Assembly: GCA_900766975.1 (NCBI GenBank)
Contig: CAAFXO010000021.1
Location: forward strand, 1 to 12,174
Length of the DNA: 12,174 nucleotides
Reading direction: 5' to 3'
From: Bacteroidales bacterium
GTDB lineage: Bacteria; Bacteroidota; Bacteroidia; Bacteroidales; Muribaculaceae
In this document: in pieces, positions 1 to 7,285 of the stretch
Layout: the number at the start of each line of letters is the position of its first letter
Numbering within the stretch: the first letter of the stretch is position 1
Position numbers and translations under genes: made by a program
The notes under the pieces: model-generated
What the model saw: only the letters and a program-made list of their open reading frames with translations
Database searches by the model: none
What the model was told of the DNA's origin: nothing

Positions 1-31
1 CAAAGATAATAAAAATTTGTGATATGGCAAA
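1..31 (-). promoter_or_regulatory. Bacteroidetes-type promoter firing off the left edge
   Basis: On the minus strand TTTG (31-28) is followed after exactly 19 nt by TATCTTTG (8-1). This matches the Bacteroidetes primary sigma consensus (-33 TTTG, -7 TAnnTTTG, spacing 19-21) at every defined base. Transcription would start just outside the window and run left, so a minus-strand gene probably begins there. The TTTG box is the outer end of one arm of the neighbouring hairpin (28-59), so promoter and terminator share bases. No transcript data were available to confirm it. Confidence 0.55.
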
Positions 32-63
32 GCCCCGGCTTGAGAAAGTCGAGGCTTTGTTTT
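28..63 (+). terminator. Intrinsic terminator-like hairpin, plus-strand polarity
   Basis: Arms CAAAGCC (28-34) and GGCTTTG (53-59) pair perfectly. After one mismatch (35/52) an inner helix of 6 bp, including one G-U pair, closes on a GAGA loop (42-45, GNRA type). TTTT follows at 60-63, with more T a few bases on, so the T-run suits the plus strand. No plus-strand gene is visible in the window. It may therefore belong to a converging gene outside the left edge, or simply insulate the promoter at 1-31 from the macroglobulin operon. Confidence 0.5.
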
Positions 64-82
64 ATGTTTTAAAGCAGGTTGC

Positions 83-120
83 AAAAGGAGGGTGCATCAG
101 AATTTTGATACACCCTCCTT
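83..120 (-). terminator. Terminator of the macroglobulin operon
   Basis: A 15-bp stem joins 85-99 and 106-120 with a 6-nt loop (100-105). Its single irregular pair is U-G in minus-strand RNA but C-A in plus-strand RNA, which favours minus-strand function. In the minus direction the stem ends in CCTCCTTTT. It lies about 70 nt past the stop of the macroglobulin gene, the expected place for the operon's end. Confidence 0.75.
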
Positions 121-187
121 ATTATATCGGGATGTTTGGAACATGTTGCTCAGAGATTCTGAGCGCTGGTTCCTTAGAGCGCGTTCC

Positions 188-3100
188 TTACTTATCATCC
201 TTGGGGAGGATGGTGATTTGAGCGCCGGCAGAGTGTGCGGCGATCTCCGGAGCATATTGCGATTGGGCTGTGGCAATGCCGAGAGAATAAGTTCCGGTGC
301 GGTCGGCGAAGCACTCATAATCGATGACATACTTACCCTTGGGGAGGAAGGGGATGAAGAGATTGGTGACATCATTGCGAATCTCCTTATAGACGAAAAC
401 ACCATCTATGGCGTCGTAGCCGGAAGTCTGTTCGACCGGTTCGAGGCAAGCAGCACGGGAGTCATTGACGGTGACATATTCGAGATCGCGGTCGCAGATC
501 AGAGTGAGAGTGACATGGAGGCGATCGCCCTGCTTATAGGAATCGGCGACGACACGATCCTCACCCGATTGAGCCACAGCATATACACTCTTCTCGACCG
601 AGAGTTGCGGTATTGAAGCCGCTTTGACATCGAGGATGGGAGCGACCCATTGCGCCACTACCCCACCCCATGCGGGACCATTGCCACTACGCTTCAGAGA
701 GAGTGTAGCACCCGAGGCAGTCTTCGGGTCGATATCTACGACGACGGCGCCGGTGTGAGGTGTTGCTTTGACATTTTCGATCTGACTGCCATTGAGATAG
801 AAGCGGGGAGACTCGGCGGGGATGGTCCAATCAGTGCCGGAAGAGAGGATGGCATTGATGGCAGAGCAAGTGCTCGTATTGCCACCCCAATCATTGGTTT
901 GCTTGGTCACGACGAGGAACTGACGGAGCTGATCGACAGCCGGGTCATTGGGTTGAATTTCTGCAAAAGCCTCCAACACACGCGAAGTCGAGATAAGCGA
1001 GCGATACTGAAGGATGACATCCGAATGGATATTGTCGAACCACATACCCTTCTCCGGAGTGTAAGAAGCGAACTGGCGGAGAGACTCCAATATCAGATCG
1101 GCAGTCTCCTTATCGCCGGTGCGAGAGAGAATCAGAGCGACAGTAGCCTTATCCTTAACATCAAAACCGGTCCACTTCTTGCGCAAAGACTTCAGGAAAT
1201 CCTTGCGAATCTTTTCAAACTCCCGGTTGGGAAGATCGATATCGAAGAGGTCACGCACGAAGATATAATCGAGGAGGGTACGGTCGGAGATATACTTGTA
1301 TTCCTTCTTATACTTCACGAGCTCCATATCGACATAATTTATGGCCTTTTCCACCATTGGTTCGGCATCAGGGGAGAGATATCCGAGATTCTTAAGAGAG
1401 CCGAAAGTAGAGATCACCAGATCAGTGATGAACCAAGAAGACTCCTTAAAATTTCGGCACCAGCTCCAGCCACCATCGCTATTTTGACGTTCTGCTATGG
1501 TCTCCGAAAGATGATCGATCTGAGCAGAGATGGCATCTTGGTCGGCATAATTCACGAGGCCCTGCATTCGAAGGGTTTGGGACTTTGCGTCACGTACCCA
1601 GGGGGTATTATTGAGCGACACGCGTTTCAGGCTCTCATTTCGTTCGAGGGGAGAGACGAGAGGCGAGCTATCGCCGTCATATCGAGCCAGCTCCTGAACA
1701 CCCTCCAAGAGAGAGGGGAAGCGGCGGAATATACCTTGAGCCACCGACTTGCCATAAAGCACATAGAGGATATCGAGGATTGACTCATCCGACATAGGCA
1801 TCAAGAGGTCGGGGAGAGCGGTGACACACTCCCAGACCGGATTATCGCAATAAGTGAGCGACACGACGGCATCGTCGGTAAACTTCGGGAGTTGGATATC
1901 GAAAGAATCGGCATTTGGCAGTAGATAGAAAGAAGTCGACTCCAAGACGGGGTTGCTTGCCGGCAAGAGGGGGACAATCGTCTGCTCGCCGTCAGAGCTA
2001 CCGGGAATTGAGGCATAGGCCTTAATGCAGAGAGAATTAAGGTCAGCCGGAGCCGTAAATGAAGTAGTAACGACACGCGAAGCGGAGGGAGAGAGCAACA
2101 TAGGTTCAAACTCCTGCTGATGGATGACCCGACCGGTGAGGGGATCGCAAATCACTATACGTCCGGCGACATCAGCATCGGCATCGGCATTATTGAAAAG
2201 AGTAGCCGACACGGCGACCAGATCGCCTGTTCTGACGAAGCGGGGAGCATTGAGTTGCGCCATCACCCGTTTGGCAGAGGTGACATCTAAAGACTCGACG
2301 GCGACATTCAGCTCGGGGGTAAAGCCGAGGAGATGGAGTTGCCACATACCGACGAAATCGGGGGCTTCGAAATCGATAGACACGACACCCTGCTGATCAG
2401 TGATAAGATCAGGCAAGAAGAGAGCTATCGGATTATTGACATCTCTGAGAGGAGTCAAATCGGTGGAGGGTGTAGCATCCTCTTGTGCATCAGATTCAAC
2501 CGCAGACTCTTCCATTTCCTCACAATCCTCTTCAACCGCGGCACCCAAATATCTACATTCATTAGCGGCAGTTGGAGCTGCGCAATCCATCATCATATCA
2601 CAATCTTCGACCATGGCGGCAGACTTGGCATAGCGGAAAGAGCGGACACCTGAGCGATAGCCATAATAGTCGATAAGCTTTGCGAGATAAGGGTAGGTGC
2701 GGAAAACGCTTTCCTGAACATAGTTAATGAGATAAGTATCTACCGAAGAGGTGGAGATGGAAGGCGATTCGACCGAGAGGCGAGGTGTCCAGTTCAGATA
2801 TGTGTTGGGGCTGGAGATATAATAAGGTTCGAGAGCGGATAGAGCCTTATTGTTCATCACCGCCATAACGGGGATCGATGGGCAAAGCTTATCGTCAAAT
2901 TTGAAAGAGAATCGCCACGACTCCTTATTTCCCGGTTCGATATGATCGCGGAAAGAGTCTTGTGAAATTACCAGGCTCTTGGTTTGGAGTTCCGGTATCA
3001 CCACGACACGCTTAATGACAGACTTGAGATCTCTCATACCGACCAAATTGATGAAGAGACGCGCATCCACGGCGGGGGCATTGAAATCGAGCGAGACAAA

Positions 3101-6025
3101 ACCCTTGTTGACCTTCACCCACGTTTCGCTGATGATGGTGTCTATATCACATGTTTGCACCAGTATGTAGCCATTATCGTAAGAAGAACCAACAGGGAGC
3201 GACACCTGACGATCACCACGAGGGGCGATGATCTTATCGGCAGTGATCCAAAGGGGAGACTCGACAGGTGGAGTCTTGTCATTATCGCGCCACACCACCA
3301 TCTCATTCGCCACGACATCGGCGGGATCAGAGAAATCGGGAGAGAGAGAGAACGACAGCTTATACTTGCCCGATGGTATCTTCGACATATCGGGAGAGAA
3401 GGAGGGAGATTGGAACTCCCCGGAAGCGATGCGATCACCCTTCATATCGTCGATGGTATAATATACTGTTTTCACCACCGGATGGTGGGAGATATCATAT
3501 ACCGGCACATTATAGGACTTGGTGACCGAGGCATTGATCATCGCAAGGTCGCTACTCGGGGATATATGGCAAGCCTCCGAGAGGGAGAAATAAAGAGGTT
3601 GCAACTCTTGGGACTCACCGGCGGCATTTGTGACAGTGACCAGAAGGGTGAACGATCCACGTTCGAAGTCAGTGCCGATCAGTCCTTTAGTGTCGAGAGC
3701 TATCTCGAACGAGCCATCCTGGGCGGTGATGGTTTCGCCGCCGAAAGAGGCATCCGATCCATAACCGAACCACCATAGAGGAGCATACTTCACGACATAC
3801 GACACCTTTGCATCCGCCACCGGCATTCCGGCGTAGGTATTGGCAGAGCCATGGAAAGAGATTCTGTCTCCTACCTTATAAGAGGGGAGATCCGAAGCAA
3901 CGACACCGGTGAAGGTTGGTGCCTTATAGTCAGCGACAACGAAGCGGGACTCGAATGTGCAATACTTGCCCGCAAACCGAAGTTCTTCGGGAGAACCATC
4001 AAATTTTAGGATAAACGCGCTGCCTTGCAGGCTCCAATTTCCGAGCATACCCTCCTTGGGGAGTTTGAACTTGCCGGAGAAGCGTCCGAACTGATCTACA
4101 TTGAGGGAGAGGGTGTCGATTTGTTGATAATTGCCATCCTTGAGAGCCAACTCGACAGTGACATCGGAGAGGGGATAGAAGCGGCGATTATCCTTGGAAT
4201 ATATCACACCGGAGAATTGGATAGAGTCGCCGGGATGATAGATAGAGAGGTCGGTAAACATCGATCCATGTATCGAGAGAGACTTACGGTCAGTGTTATA
4301 CCATCCGGAATAGGTCGAACCGTAAGCATAACTATCCTTGAACGAAACCACATACCGGCAACTCTTATATGGCACCTCTACCCTGCCATTGTCATCGGTC
4401 TTAGCCCCGCAGAAGGCCTTATCGTCGGTGAACTTCACCTTAGCCCCCGGGATAGGAGCTTGATTGTAAGCCGAAACGACATGTAAGATACACTTATCCC
4501 CCTTGATATTCGACTCTATCACCGAGATGTCGGAGACATTGAAGATGTCGACACTCAAATAGCTCTTAGAATCGAGCACACCGGAGAGCGACTTCGATGT
4601 AGAAGGGATGCAAGTATAGAAGCCGGGAGGGAGAGCCGGGAGTTCAACATCCTTCTCAAAGAGGGAGGGAACGGAATCAGCCACCGACACCGGCACCACA
4701 GCCTTAATCTTATTTTTCAGATCCTTAACCGAGATACTACTTCCATAATAATATTTCTTGCCGGTTAGAATTGTCGTATCGACAGGTATCACCAAGAGGT
4801 AGAAATCATATACACCCGACCCATTGACCGAGACCTTAACAGGCTGATTGGGAAGATATTGAGAAGAGAAAGAGACCGAGAGCGACTTTTTGGAGAGATC
4901 GGCGATTCGGCTGCTCACATTATTTATGCAATAGGCCTTGGGGAAACGGCTGAGATAATCATTCAAGAGGTCATAGCACTTACGGCGGGTTGTATTGTCG
5001 GCAGCATCAGAATTAGAGAGTCTGCCGAAATAAGGACGTGGTTTCGGAGTCTGCTTATTGTCGGCGAGTTGATCGCAATATCGCAGCAACATATCGGCAG
5101 CGTATGGAGTATCAGAGAGGAATTTATACTGCTCAGCGACAAAGGATTTCGCTTTAGCCCGGGGTAATATGTCAGCCATGCAGGAGGCGATGATGGCGTA
5201 AGATAATAGGTCCTTATCATCATGCCTTGTCGATAAAGCCTTATCGATAATATCGAATCGGAGTTGACGGACGAGAGAGGTGGAAGCCTCGGTATTAAAC
5301 GGGATGCTGTCATCATTACCTTCGCAGAAAATCGACAATATATCGAAAGCATTGATAGTGACAACATCGAATAGGGAAAGATGCTCCAAATATGGTTTGA
5401 CATCCTTGGAGATATTGTCGGGGAAAGATGCGACATCCTGTGCATCGGCAGCAGGAATGCTCAAGAGAGAAGGAGAATCGTTGAGGGCGAGCGAGATTAG
5501 CGAGATGATTTTATTCTCGAACATGGGTCGGCTCCAGAGGGCGACATCCTCGGGGATATCGTTGAGAGGGAGATTTCTGCCATCGTAAGCGAACTTATTG
5601 GCGCCATAGAACTCCGAATAGAGTTTAGCCTCATAGAGATAGGCAAGGTGGCTCCAAGGAGCAGAGCACTTGGTAGCGATAGTTTCGAAGAGGTCGACAT
5701 TTTTCATGACGCTGTCGGCAGAGATCTCCGAATCGGCATATATGAACTTGACAGCGCTTCGGAGAGCAGACAAGCCATCATTTCGGTTCAGAGCGGCGTC
5801 GAACTCCTGTTTCATCTGAGCCTTAACAGTTTTAGGGAAAGACATATCAGCATTAGATTTAGATGGTTTGACAGACTTGGTCATGGCGACCGTAGCATTA
5901 GAAGAAGCCGGGGAAGAGGCAGCGAGAGCCGGCTGCGGGGGAGAGAAGAGCCACCCGGCGAAAAAAAGAAAGAAAAAAAAGGAAGCCAAGGCTTCCTTTT
6001 TAGAATAAATATGACGAAATGACAT
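188..6025 (-). CDS. Alpha-2-macroglobulin family protein, periplasmic, thioester motif lost
   Basis: This is a 1945-residue exported protein. The start chosen is ATG at 6025; the frame extends two codons further only to a TTG. Residues 1-35 form a signal peptide with a Phe-rich core and an ALA/A cleavage site. No lipobox Cys is seen, unlike many bacterial macroglobulins, so it is probably soluble in the periplasm. A family-typical helical region (about 36-370) comes first. Then come macroglobulin beta-domains, with the MG2-type IYHPGDSIQFSG near 590, an A2M_N_2-like region near 920-1060, the A2M core near 1195-1240, and an alpha-toroid with QNSDGGWSW near 1500. A C-terminal beta-sandwich resembles the bacterial MG10 domain. 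Where relatives have ALPYLMEYPYECAEQ, this has ALPDLLMPMSDESILD (1403-1418), so Ser1415 replaces the thioester Cys. Covalent trapping therefore seems impossible. Family role: protease inhibition or envelope protection. It is the last gene of the sigma-linked cluster. Confidence 0.92.
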   Translation of the reverse strand: MSFRHIYSKKEALASFFFFLFFAGWLFSPPQPALAASSPASSNATVAMTKSVKPSKSNADMSFPKTVKAQMKQEFDAALNRNDGLSALRSAVKFIYADSEISADSVMKNVDLFETIATKCSAPWSHLAYLYEAKLYSEFYGANKFAYDGRNLPLNDIPEDVALWSRPMFENKIISLISLALNDSPSLLSIPAADAQDVASFPDNISKDVKPYLEHLSLFDVVTINAFDILSIFCEGNDDSIPFNTEASTSLVRQLRFDIIDKALSTRHDDKDLLSYAIIASCMADILPRAKAKSFVAEQYKFLSDTPYAADMLLRYCDQLADNKQTPKPRPYFGRLSNSDAADNTTRRKCYDLLNDYLSRFPKAYCINNVSSRIADLSKKSLSVSFSSQYLPNQPVKVSVNGSGVYDFYLLVIPVDTTILTGKKYYYGSSISVKDLKNKIKAVVPVSVADSVPSLFEKDVELPALPPGFYTCIPSTSKSLSGVLDSKSYLSVDIFNVSDISVIESNIKGDKCILHVVSAYNQAPIPGAKVKFTDDKAFCGAKTDDNGRVEVPYKSCRYVVSFKDSYAYGSTYSGWYNTDRKSLSIHGSMFTDLSIYHPGDSIQFSGVIYSKDNRRFYPLSDVTVELALKDGNYQQIDTLSLNVDQFGRFSGKFKLPKEGMLGNWSLQGSAFILKFDGSPEELRFAGKYCTFESRFVVADYKAPTFTGVVASDLPSYKVGDRISFHGSANTYAGMPVADAKVSYVVKYAPLWWFGYGSDASFGGETITAQDGSFEIALDTKGLIGTDFERGSFTLLVTVTNAAGESQELQPLYFSLSEACHISPSSDLAMINASVTKSYNVPVYDISHHPVVKTVYYTIDDMKGDRIASGEFQSPSFSPDMSKIPSGKYKLSFSLSPDFSDPADVVANEMVVWRDNDKTPPVESPLWITADKIIAPRGDRQVSLPVGSSYDNGYILVQTCDIDTIISETWVKVNKGFVSLDFNAPAVDARLFINLVGMRDLKSVIKRVVVIPELQTKSLVISQDSFRDHIEPGNKESWRFSFKFDDKLCPSIPVMAVMNNKALSALEPYYISSPNTYLNWTPRLSVESPSISTSSVDTYLINYVQESVFRTYPYLAKLIDYYGYRSGVRSFRYAKSAAMVEDCDMMMDCAAPTAANECRYLGAAVEEDCEEMEESAVESDAQEDATPSTDLTPLRDVNNPIALFLPDLITDQQGVVSIDFEAPDFVGMWQLHLLGFTPELNVAVESLDVTSAKRVMAQLNAPRFVRTGDLVAVSATLFNNADADADVAGRIVICDPLTGRVIHQQEFEPMLLSPSASRVVTTSFTAPADLNSLCIKAYASIPGSSDGEQTIVPLLPASNPVLESTSFYLLPNADSFDIQLPKFTDDAVVSLTYCDNPVWECVTALPDLLMPMSDESILDILYVLYGKSVAQGIFRRFPSLLEGVQELARYDGDSSPLVSPLERNESLKRVSLNNTPWVRDAKSQTLRMQGLVNYADQDAISAQIDHLSETIAERQNSDGGWSWCRNFKESSWFITDLVISTFGSLKNLGYLSPDAEPMVEKAINYVDMELVKYKKEYKYISDRTLLDYIFVRDLFDIDLPNREFEKIRKDFLKSLRKKWTGFDVKDKATVALILSRTGDKETADLILESLRQFASYTPEKGMWFDNIHSDVILQYRSLISTSRVLEAFAEIQPNDPAVDQLRQFLVVTKQTNDWGGNTSTCSAINAILSSGTDWTIPAESPRFYLNGSQIENVKATPHTGAVVVDIDPKTASGATLSLKRSGNGPAWGGVVAQWVAPILDVKAASIPQLSVEKSVYAVAQSGEDRVVADSYKQGDRLHVTLTLICDRDLEYVTVNDSRAACLEPVEQTSGYDAIDGVFVYKEIRNDVTNLFIPFLPKGKYVIDYECFADRTGTYSLGIATAQSQYAPEIAAHSAGAQITILPKDDK
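5961..6001 (-). promoter_or_regulatory. Terminator-shaped hairpin inside the signal-peptide codons (possible attenuator)
   Basis: Arms 5976-5987 and 5990-6001 are perfectly complementary over 12 bp. In minus-strand RNA the GC-containing part is GGAAGC, a CUUG tetraloop, then GCUUCC. It runs straight into U8, C, UUU, C, U7. The element covers codons 9-15 of the macroglobulin gene and the U-tract encodes the Phe-rich signal-peptide core. It begins about 25 nt after the start codon. A ribosome that has started would cover it, so it could end transcription only when translation initiation is poor. The structure is seen; the regulatory role is inferred. It could also be chance arising from Phe codons next to KEALAS. 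Confidence 0.4.
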
Positions 6026-6044
6026 AACCAAAAAATATGGATAA

Positions 6045-6512
6045 TTACTTTTTAGATTTGCATTTATTGCGGCGCATCTCTCTCATTTTGTCGCGGAACT
6101 TTTGTTCGGCGGACTTCATTTTGAAGATTTGGCGAGGAGAAAGGAATTGAGAAAACTTCTCGTCATATCTTTTTGCGATTTCAGCCTCCTTTTCCTTAGC
6201 GGCGGTGATGGCTTTAGAGACGGCCTCATACTCGGCATCGGTGGCATTTTCAGCATCTTTGAGTTTTTTCTCGAGAGCCTTAGTGTCTCTGATTACCTTT
6301 AGTTTTTCCTCCTCCATTTGGGTATATAGGTCGAAGAATTGCTTTTGTTTGCTCTCTTCGAGGTCCATCTCCTGAGCGAGGAACTTAAGTTTAAACTCTT
6401 GGATTTCACGTTTCATTTCCTCGCGATCTTTGCCGCGGTTTTTATTTTGGGCGGCGAGAGGAGAAGTAAACGTAAAGATAGCCAAGAGGGCTAATATCAG
6501 ATACTTTCTCAT
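6045..6512 (-). CDS. Spy/CpxP-like periplasmic protein ('sensor of ECF-type sigma factor' type)
   Basis: This 155-residue protein has a signal peptide (1-21, ending PLAA before QNKN). The mature chain is highly charged and almost wholly helical (about 30-150). The segment LEESKQKQFFDLYTQME (51-67) resembles the LTxxQ-type helix of Spy/CpxP proteins, and a second repeat-like helix carries FSQFLSPRQIFKM (about 125-137). Family members are periplasmic chaperones or sensors of envelope stress. Bacteroidetes homologues next to sigma genes are often annotated as ECF sigma sensors. The ATG at 6512 overlaps the upstream stop as ATGA, implying translational coupling. The macroglobulin gene follows after 19 nt. 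The tail is Lys/Arg-rich with a lone Cys (KCKSKK). The family call rests on pattern and context, not on a search. Confidence 0.65.
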   Translation of the reverse strand: MRKYLILALLAIFTFTSPLAAQNKNRGKDREEMKREIQEFKLKFLAQEMDLEESKQKQFFDLYTQMEEEKLKVIRDTKALEKKLKDAENATDAEYEAVSKAITAAKEKEAEIAKRYDEKFSQFLSPRQIFKMKSAEQKFRDKMREMRRNKCKSKK

Positions 6513-6949
6513 AGATCTATCTTATCATATTTAGGGTCAAGTTGATAATCGAAATCCTTTTCGAACTCGTCGAAAGACTCATAGTCAGCGCTGACTTCAT
6601 CGAGGAGTTCGACATCAGAGAGGGCGGAAGGAGTGGCATATAGGTCGGCGACATCGGGTTCAGCCATATAAGCAGCGATCTGAGCGGGGGGATTATCGAG
6701 GCTGAGCTGATCGGCGGAAGAGATATCGTGGAAGATATGCATCATACACCATATTCCGGCGAACATAGCTGCGAGGTAAGCGTATGGCTTAATGCGCTGC
6801 CACATAGAGAGTTTGGCAGGCTCGGGAGCAGCGGGGAACTCCGGGAGCTTATCGAGGACCTCCAATCTGACGGCATCGAAATAACCCTCAGGGACTTTCC
6901 AGGGGCTTTTCTTACCGCACTTATCGATGATATATTGTTCTTCCTTCAT
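6509..6949 (-). CDS. Single-pass membrane protein, presumed anti-sigma or sigma regulator
   Basis: This 146-residue protein begins at ATG 6949. Residues 1-50 are predicted cytoplasmic and include VPEGYFDAVRLEVLDKLPEFP, a pattern I associate with short Bacteroidetes proteins encoded beside ECF sigma genes. One hydrophobic segment (about 57-73, AYLAAMFAGIWCMMHIF) spans the membrane. The remaining 70 residues are strongly acidic, ending in FEKDFDYQLDPKYDKIDL. This topology fits a membrane-anchored regulator that binds the sigma factor inside and reads a signal outside, perhaps through the Spy-like partner. No zinc-binding anti-sigma motif (HxxxCxxC) is present, so the anti-sigma role is inferred from position only. 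Its TGA overlaps the next ATG by 4 nt. Confidence 0.6.
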   Translation of the reverse strand: MKEEQYIIDKCGKKSPWKVPEGYFDAVRLEVLDKLPEFPAAPEPAKLSMWQRIKPYAYLAAMFAGIWCMMHIFHDISSADQLSLDNPPAQIAAYMAEPDVADLYATPSALSDVELLDEVSADYESFDEFEKDFDYQLDPKYDKIDL

Positions 6950-7285
6950 TGTCTTGGTCTTTTGTCTTATTGACTCTTGGAGAGGGCGATGGTTTAATGA
7001 AGCAAGAAAAAATTTTTACAAATTATTCGAACTCGGAAGTAGCCTAAAGTCAAATAAAAAAATGCGTCCGGTTTCTCAATCGGGCGCATTACATGTTTTC
7101 CATATTACTTTTCGAACTAACCTAACATCATGAAACGATTTCATTTTATTAGTAAAACAAGCGATATGGATAAAATGTTTGCACTCGGATGAGAGAAAAT
7201 TCATAATAAATGTTAATAGTTCAAAAATATCCGCCTCTACGACCCCAAAAATTTAAGGAACGCGACTCTAAAATTAGAGAACGCT
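6950..7285. other. 336-bp AT-rich spacer between sigma gene and its presumed regulators
   Basis: No recognised gene lies here. Read on the minus strand, it holds a -7-like box TATTTTTG (7229-7222) with a poor -33 region. Next is a 42-codon open frame from ATG 7204 to TGA 7076 with no ribosome binding site and no recognisable product. A 15-nt inverted repeat follows (7130-7144, arms ATGAAA/TTTCAT), then a terminator (7056-7090). The last 106 bp before the membrane-protein start should contain its promoter. I see TTTG (7055-7052) and ATAATTTG, but the 24-nt spacing is too wide to be convincing. A small RNA, a sigma-mRNA 3' UTR, or plain spacer are all possible. Confidence 0.35.
7056..7090 (-). 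terminator. Terminator between sigma gene and downstream cluster
   Basis: Arms 7061-7070 and 7081-7090 pair over 10 positions with a 10-nt loop. In the minus-strand RNA six outer pairs and three inner pairs flank one C-A mismatch. A run of seven T follows on the minus strand (7062-7056). The T-run faces the minus direction, so transcripts of the sigma gene, or of a short RNA from the spacer, could end here before the membrane-protein gene. The mismatch suggests moderate strength with some read-through. Confidence 0.6.

Noticed and set aside
650..1783. A 377-codon open frame on the plus strand
   Set aside because: Antisense shadow of the macroglobulin gene, caused by its codon bias; no start signal or recognisable domain.
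2984..3778. A 264-codon open frame on the plus strand
   Set aside because: Also antisense to the macroglobulin; the protein is rich in Arg/His/Asp/Ile without any motif, as expected of a reverse-complement frame.
7266..7279. Palindrome CTCTAAAATTAGAG just after the sigma stop as a terminator
   Set aside because: The stem is short and AT-rich and no T-run follows on the minus strand.
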